Positions 60,512 through 64,000 of a DNA stretch of 64,000 nt are shown piece after piece. The position numbers and the translations under genes were made by a program. This DNA comes from Homoserinimonas sp. OAct 916 (lineage in GTDB: Bacteria; Actinomycetota; Actinomycetes; Actinomycetales; Microbacteriaceae), in assembly GCF_003260275.1 (NCBI RefSeq), contig NZ_QJHB01000012.1:62001-126000 (forward strand), written 5' to 3'. The notes under the pieces are model-generated. The model had not been told where the DNA came from. It saw only the letters and a list, made by a program, of their open reading frames with translations, and ran no database searches. Every line of letters starts with the position of its first letter. Positions within the stretch are counted from its first letter, which is position 1.

Positions 60512-61807
60512 ATGACCTCGCCGAACGGTTCGACCACCAACCTGTCTGCTGACCCGGCGGCAATCCGCCGAAGCTTTGACCACACCTGGGCAACCCTCAG
60601 CCCCATCGGGCGCGACCGGGTATCTGGCGGCTACAACAGGTTTCCATTCACCGCCGTCGACCTGAGCCTCAGGGAGTGGTTCACAGCAGAGGCAACGAAG
60701 CGCGGCCTCGACGTGGAGGTCGACCGCAACGGCAACCAGTGGGCGTGGTGGGGAACCCCGACATCGGGTGCGGTGGCCACCGGCAGCCATCTCGACAGTG
60801 TCCCAGGTGGCGGTGCGTTCGACGGCCCGCTCGGCGTGGTCAGCTCCTTTCTCGCCTTGGACGCCCTGCGAGCGGCCGGCGTCACCCCGGTGCGACCGCT
60901 GGTGATCATCAACTTCTTCGAAGAGGAGGGTTCCCGGTTCGGGCTGGCCTGCCTCGGCTCTCGGCTGATGACCGGCCAGACCAATCCCGACACGGCACGC
61001 GCCCTCACCGATAACGACGGCATCTCCCTTGCCGACGCAGCCGACGCCGCCGGCATCCGGGCCCAAGACATGGGGCACGACGCGGATGCCCTGGCGAAGA
61101 TCGGAGTCTTCGTCGAGTTGCACGTCGAGCAGGGCAAGAACCTGGTGGACCAGAATGCGTCGGTGGGTGTGGCCAGCGCGATCTGGCCGCACGGCCGCTG
61201 GCGCTTCACCTTCACCGGCGAGGGCAACCACGCCGGCACCACCGCGCTCGTCGACCGCCGCGACCCGATGCTGCCGTTCGCGACGACCATCCTCGCCGCG
61301 CGCAGTATCGCCGAGACCCACGATGCCGTCAGCACGTTCGGGCGGGTACGGGTCGATCCGAACGGCACCAATGCCATCCCCGCGCGTGTCGACGCGTGGC
61401 TCGACACCCGGGCCGCCGATGAGGCGTCTGTCTCGGGGGTCGTGCGCGACCTGTCTGCCGAGGCATCCGCCGCCGGCACCGCCCACGGAGTGGAGGTGGA
61501 AGTGAGCCAGGAGTCGTGGACCCCGGTGATCGACTTTCACCGGCCGCTGCGCGACCGGCTGGTTGCGACCCTGGATACCGCCGGCATCAGTGCACCGGTG
61601 CTGCCGACCGGAGCCGGGCATGACGCCGGAATTCTCTCGAACGCGGTTCCGACCGCCATGCTCTTCGTGCGCAACCCGACCGGAGTCAGCCACAGCCCCC
61701 GTGAATATGCAGAAGAGGTCGACTGCGTCGACGGGGTGATCGCGCTGGCCGCGGTGCTCACCGACCTGCTCACGTCGCCGGCCGAAACCGTTACGGCGGG
61801 ACAGTGA
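60512..61807 (+). CDS. M20-family amidohydrolase (allantoate amidohydrolase/N-carbamoylase-like)
   Basis: A 431-residue metal amidohydrolase. Motifs GSHLDSVPGGGAFDGPLGV, FFEEEGSRFG, FVELHVEQGK and TGAGHDAGIL match the allantoate amidohydrolase/beta-ureidopropionase/N-carbamoyl-amino-acid hydrolase group. Its stop overlaps the start of the formimidoylglutamate deiminase gene (GTGA at 61804-61807), so in this setting it probably hydrolyses N-formylglutamate, the next intermediate of histidine degradation, replacing HutG. That substrate is inference. Confidence 0.86.
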   Translation: MTSPNGSTTNLSADPAAIRRSFDHTWATLSPIGRDRVSGGYNRFPFTAVDLSLREWFTAEATKRGLDVEVDRNGNQWAWWGTPTSGAVATGSHLDSVPGGGAFDGPLGVVSSFLALDALRAAGVTPVRPLVIINFFEEEGSRFGLACLGSRLMTGQTNPDTARALTDNDGISLADAADAAGIRAQDMGHDADALAKIGVFVELHVEQGKNLVDQNASVGVASAIWPHGRWRFTFTGEGNHAGTTALVDRRDPMLPFATTILAARSIAETHDAVSTFGRVRVDPNGTNAIPARVDAWLDTRAADEASVSGVVRDLSAEASAAGTAHGVEVEVSQESWTPVIDFHRPLRDRLVATLDTAGISAPVLPTGAGHDAGILSNAVPTAMLFVRNPTGVSHSPREYAEEVDCVDGVIALAAVLTDLLTSPAETVTAGQ

Positions 61808-63246
61808 GCGACAAAATCGCGAGCACCGGAACCGCGGCTGACGAGGCGGCACCAGACGGTCCGCACGAGAGGGTTTCAACCTGGTGGGCCGAGCACGCCT
61901 GGTTGGGTGGCGACAGCGCTGAAACCGGCGTTCTGATCGAAGTCACGGGCGACCGGATCAGCCGCATCGAGCGTGACGTGGTCGAGGCGCCTGCGGGAGC
62001 GACCGTGCTTCGCGGCATCACCGTTCCCGGGTTCGTGAACGCGCACTCGCACGCCTTTCACCGGGCGCTGCGTGGGCACACGCAGGCCGAGCGCGGCAGC
62101 TTCTGGACCTGGCGCGAGCGCATGTACGCGGTCGCCGCCCGTTTGCAACCAGACAACTACTACCGGCTCGCCCGTGCGACATTCGCCGAGATGGTGCTGG
62201 CCGGGATGACCTGCGTGGGCGAGTTTCACTACGTGCACCACGATGTCGGCGGCGTGCCGTATCCCGAGCCTTCGGCGATGGGTGAGGCGATCGCACGAGC
62301 CGCCAGAGATGCCGGCATCCGGCTCACACTGCTCGACACCTGTTACCTCGCGGGAGGCTTCGGTCCGGGATTTGCTCGCGACAGCGACGCACATGTCCCG
62401 TTGTCCGAGGCGCAGAGCCGGTTCGGCGACGGCACCGCGGCCCGCTGGGCCGAACGGGCGACCCGCACCCGGGATCGGGTGACCGGCGACACCGTGCGCG
62501 TGGGCGCCGCCGTGCACTCGGTGCGCGCAGTGCCGGCAGACCAGTTGGCCACGGTCGCCGAATGGGCGCACCGCCATGAGACGCCCATCCACGCGCATGT
62601 ATCGGAGCAGGTGGCCGAGAACGACGACTGCCTGCGCGTCTACGGCGTCACCCCCACCGAACACTTGGCGGCGCACGGCGTGCTCGACTGCCTCGCCTCG
62701 GCGGTGCACGCCACACACCTGACCGACGACGACATCGCCGCCATGTCTGCCCGAGACGCGTTCGCCTGCTTCTGCGTGACCACCGAACGCGACCTCGCCG
62801 ACGGCCTGGGGCCGGCCGCGGAACTCGTTGAACACGGGGTGCGACTGACAATCGGCAGCGACAGCCACGCAGTGATCGACCCGTTCGAAGAGACCCGCGG
62901 AATCGAAATGACCGAGCGGGTGGCCAGCCACAAGCGCGGGCACTTCCGGGCATCCGAACTGCTGGAAGCGGCCACGGTCCACGGGGCGGCCTCGCTCGGC
63001 TGGTCGGAGGCCGGGATGCTCGATGTCGGCGCCCTCGCCGACTTCGTGACGATCCGGCTCGACTCGGTGCGCACCGCGGGCTGGGCCCCGCAGTCGCTGC
63101 TCGAGACCGTCGTCTTCGCCGCTGGTGCCGGTGACGTGACCGACGTGGTCGTGGGCGGAACACCGGTGGTGGCCAGTGGCGTGCACCTCGCCATTCCGAA
63201 TCTCGGGGCCGAACTCACTGCAGCCATCGCCGCGGTCGGCGCCTGA
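61804..63246 (+). CDS. hutF: Formimidoylglutamate deiminase
   Basis: A 480-residue amidohydrolase-superfamily enzyme. NAHSHAFHRALRG carries the first metal histidines, IHAHVSEQ and AVHATHLTDDD the next, and IGSDSHAVIDPFEETR the catalytic Asp with HutF-specific residues. It converts N-formimidoyl-glutamate to N-formylglutamate and ammonia. GTG 61804 overlaps the previous stop. The rest of the hut pathway (HutH, HutU, HutI) is not in the window and may lie to the left or right elsewhere. Confidence 0.9.
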   Translation: MSDKIASTGTAADEAAPDGPHERVSTWWAEHAWLGGDSAETGVLIEVTGDRISRIERDVVEAPAGATVLRGITVPGFVNAHSHAFHRALRGHTQAERGSFWTWRERMYAVAARLQPDNYYRLARATFAEMVLAGMTCVGEFHYVHHDVGGVPYPEPSAMGEAIARAARDAGIRLTLLDTCYLAGGFGPGFARDSDAHVPLSEAQSRFGDGTAARWAERATRTRDRVTGDTVRVGAAVHSVRAVPADQLATVAEWAHRHETPIHAHVSEQVAENDDCLRVYGVTPTEHLAAHGVLDCLASAVHATHLTDDDIAAMSARDAFACFCVTTERDLADGLGPAAELVEHGVRLTIGSDSHAVIDPFEETRGIEMTERVASHKRGHFRASELLEAATVHGAASLGWSEAGMLDVGALADFVTIRLDSVRTAGWAPQSLLETVVFAAGAGDVTDVVVGGTPVVASGVHLAIPNLGAELTAAIAAVGA

Positions 63247-63280
63247 ACCCCCGCGGTAGCGTCCGCCGGCGACCCGCCAC

Positions 63281-63385
63281 GGGAGTTGAGAAATCCGAGC
63301 AACGAGGATCGACTTGAAACCGCGGCGCACAGCCCCGCGGATTGAGGGATTTCGAGGAACGAGAAATCGTCTCGAAATCCCAACC
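63281..63385. repeat. REP-like dispersed inverted repeats, copies B and C
   Basis: Two tandem, diverged copies of the element at 24812. Copy B is 63281-63322; copy C (63336-63385) contains a perfect stem GGGATTTCGAG (63346-63356) / CTCGAAATCCC (63371-63381). They lie between the hutF stop and the SDR coding sequence and may end both transcripts. Confidence 0.65.
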
Positions 63386-63415
63386 TCAAAGAGGCGTCGC
63401 CGCAGTTGCTCCACA

Positions 63416-64000
63416 CCTAACGGCAATCGCGTCAGGTCTTCGGATTCCGCCCCAGCCGGGATCACGATCCGCTCCTCCCCGGTCTGAAGGGCGCGGAGAA
63501 TGACCCGCGCAATGAATTCGGCGCTGTGCGGGCGCAACCCGTGCACGCTCGCGCCGGGCGCCAGGAAGCGGCCGCCGTTGAACTCGGTCGCAGTGATGAA
63601 CGGCAGCACCACCGATACGTCGACACCGCTGCCGGCGAGTTCGAGACGAGTTACCGCGCTCAGTGTGTTGATCGCCGACTTCGTCGCCGCGTAGGCTCCC
63701 GTGCCGAGAGTGAGATGCACGGCCGTGCCGGAACTGATATTCACGATCGACCCGCCACCCAGCTCGCGCATGATCGGGATGACCCGCTGCATCAACGTCG
63801 CGGGCCCGATCAGGTTCAACTCGAGTCCACGACGAAAAACATCGGGAGCAATGCTTTCGAGGGCCCCATGCAGGCTCGCCCCGGCATTGTTCACCAGTCC
63901 GTCGATCCGGCGGAATCGTTCGAGGGTCGTGCTCACGATTGCGGCCACATCGGCTGCCGCGTTCATGTCGGCGCGAACAGCCAGGGCTCCGCCGAGCTCG
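63416..64000 (-). CDS. SDR-family oxidoreductase, 5' end beyond window, 3' end unclear
   Basis: The gene enters from the right edge. Visible are LVNNAGASLHG, a catalytic Ser in VNISSGTAV and Tyr-Lys in YAATKSA, then IVIPAGAESEDLTRLP. After about 63416 the frame meets no stop: it runs through the REP-like repeats and on, antisense to hutF, to 61876. The real end is therefore uncertain; a TAG lies one frame away at 63417-63419, so a small deletion or an insertion of the repeat may have removed the original stop. The boundary given is an estimate. Confidence 0.65.

Overview
The window reads as a piece of chromosome from a high-GC Gram-positive bacterium, most likely an actinobacterium of the Microbacteriaceae type. 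The reasons are high GC, frequent GTG/TTG starts, many ATGA/GTGA gene overlaps, FCD/PucR/TetR regulators, lipoprotein-anchored binding proteins, and short dispersed inverted repeats of the kind common in that family. No rRNA, tRNA, CRISPR array or insertion sequence was seen. Almost every gene concerns scavenging and oxidising nitrogen-rich organic compounds.

Layout. (1) 1-5970: end of a nucleoside-type ABC importer operon (ATPase tail, two permeases) that runs on into a cytidine-deaminase-like protein, a VOC protein, a fumarylacetoacetate-hydrolase-family protein and an aldehyde dehydrogenase. (2) 6.3-7.5 kb: TMEM175-like channel and DUF503 protein. (3) 7.7-22 kb: amine/peptide block with a sarcosine/N-methyltryptophan-type oxidase, an S9 peptidase, a PucR-type regulator, a D-amino-acid-oxidase-family flavoprotein, an orphan peptide-type binding protein, a NitT/TauT-type ABC importer, an agmatinase-family ureohydrolase, an NCS1 permease and a nitrilase-superfamily amidase. 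(4) 22.0-23.3 kb: gene debris, including a broken DHA2 drug transporter. (5) 23.3-41.9 kb: a large catabolic island resembling ectoine use (EhuABCD-like importer, DoeA/EutD-like M24 hydrolase, M20 deacylase, two aminotransferases, semialdehyde dehydrogenase, two EutA/maleate-isomerase-like proteins, DUF3830, a D-2-hydroxyacid dehydrogenase, a fused FAD/Fe-S oxidase, an amidase and an FCD-type GntR regulator). Each transcription unit carries a copy of ATTGTnnACAAT, five sites in all, so the island looks like one regulon. (6) 42-44.4 kb: small membrane protein and a TetR/flavoprotein divergent pair. (7) 44.4-51.5 kb: a second nucleoside/base ABC importer operon ending in a yeast-FCY1-type cytosine deaminase, divergent from a second PucR-family regulator. 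(8) 51.6-56.3 kb: kinase/M23-like/aminotransferase fusion, SDR, Nudix and cupin-like genes. (9) 56.5-60.3 kb: quinone oxidoreductase, a second agmatinase about 89% identical to the first, a sirtuin, and an unusual fusion of a HAD nucleotidase with a MESH1-like HD domain. (10) 60.5-64 kb: an M20 amidohydrolase coupled to formimidoylglutamate deiminase (histidine degradation), then a truncated SDR.

The most notable system is region 5. It can be assembled on paper into import, ring opening, deacetylation, transamination and oxidation of ectoine to aspartate. It differs from the described ectoine clusters in using an FCD-type regulator and an M20 deacylase, lacking EutB/EutC/EutE/EnuR, and carrying extra oxidoreductases and an amidase. 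The substrate assignment is inference from protein resemblance and needs testing.
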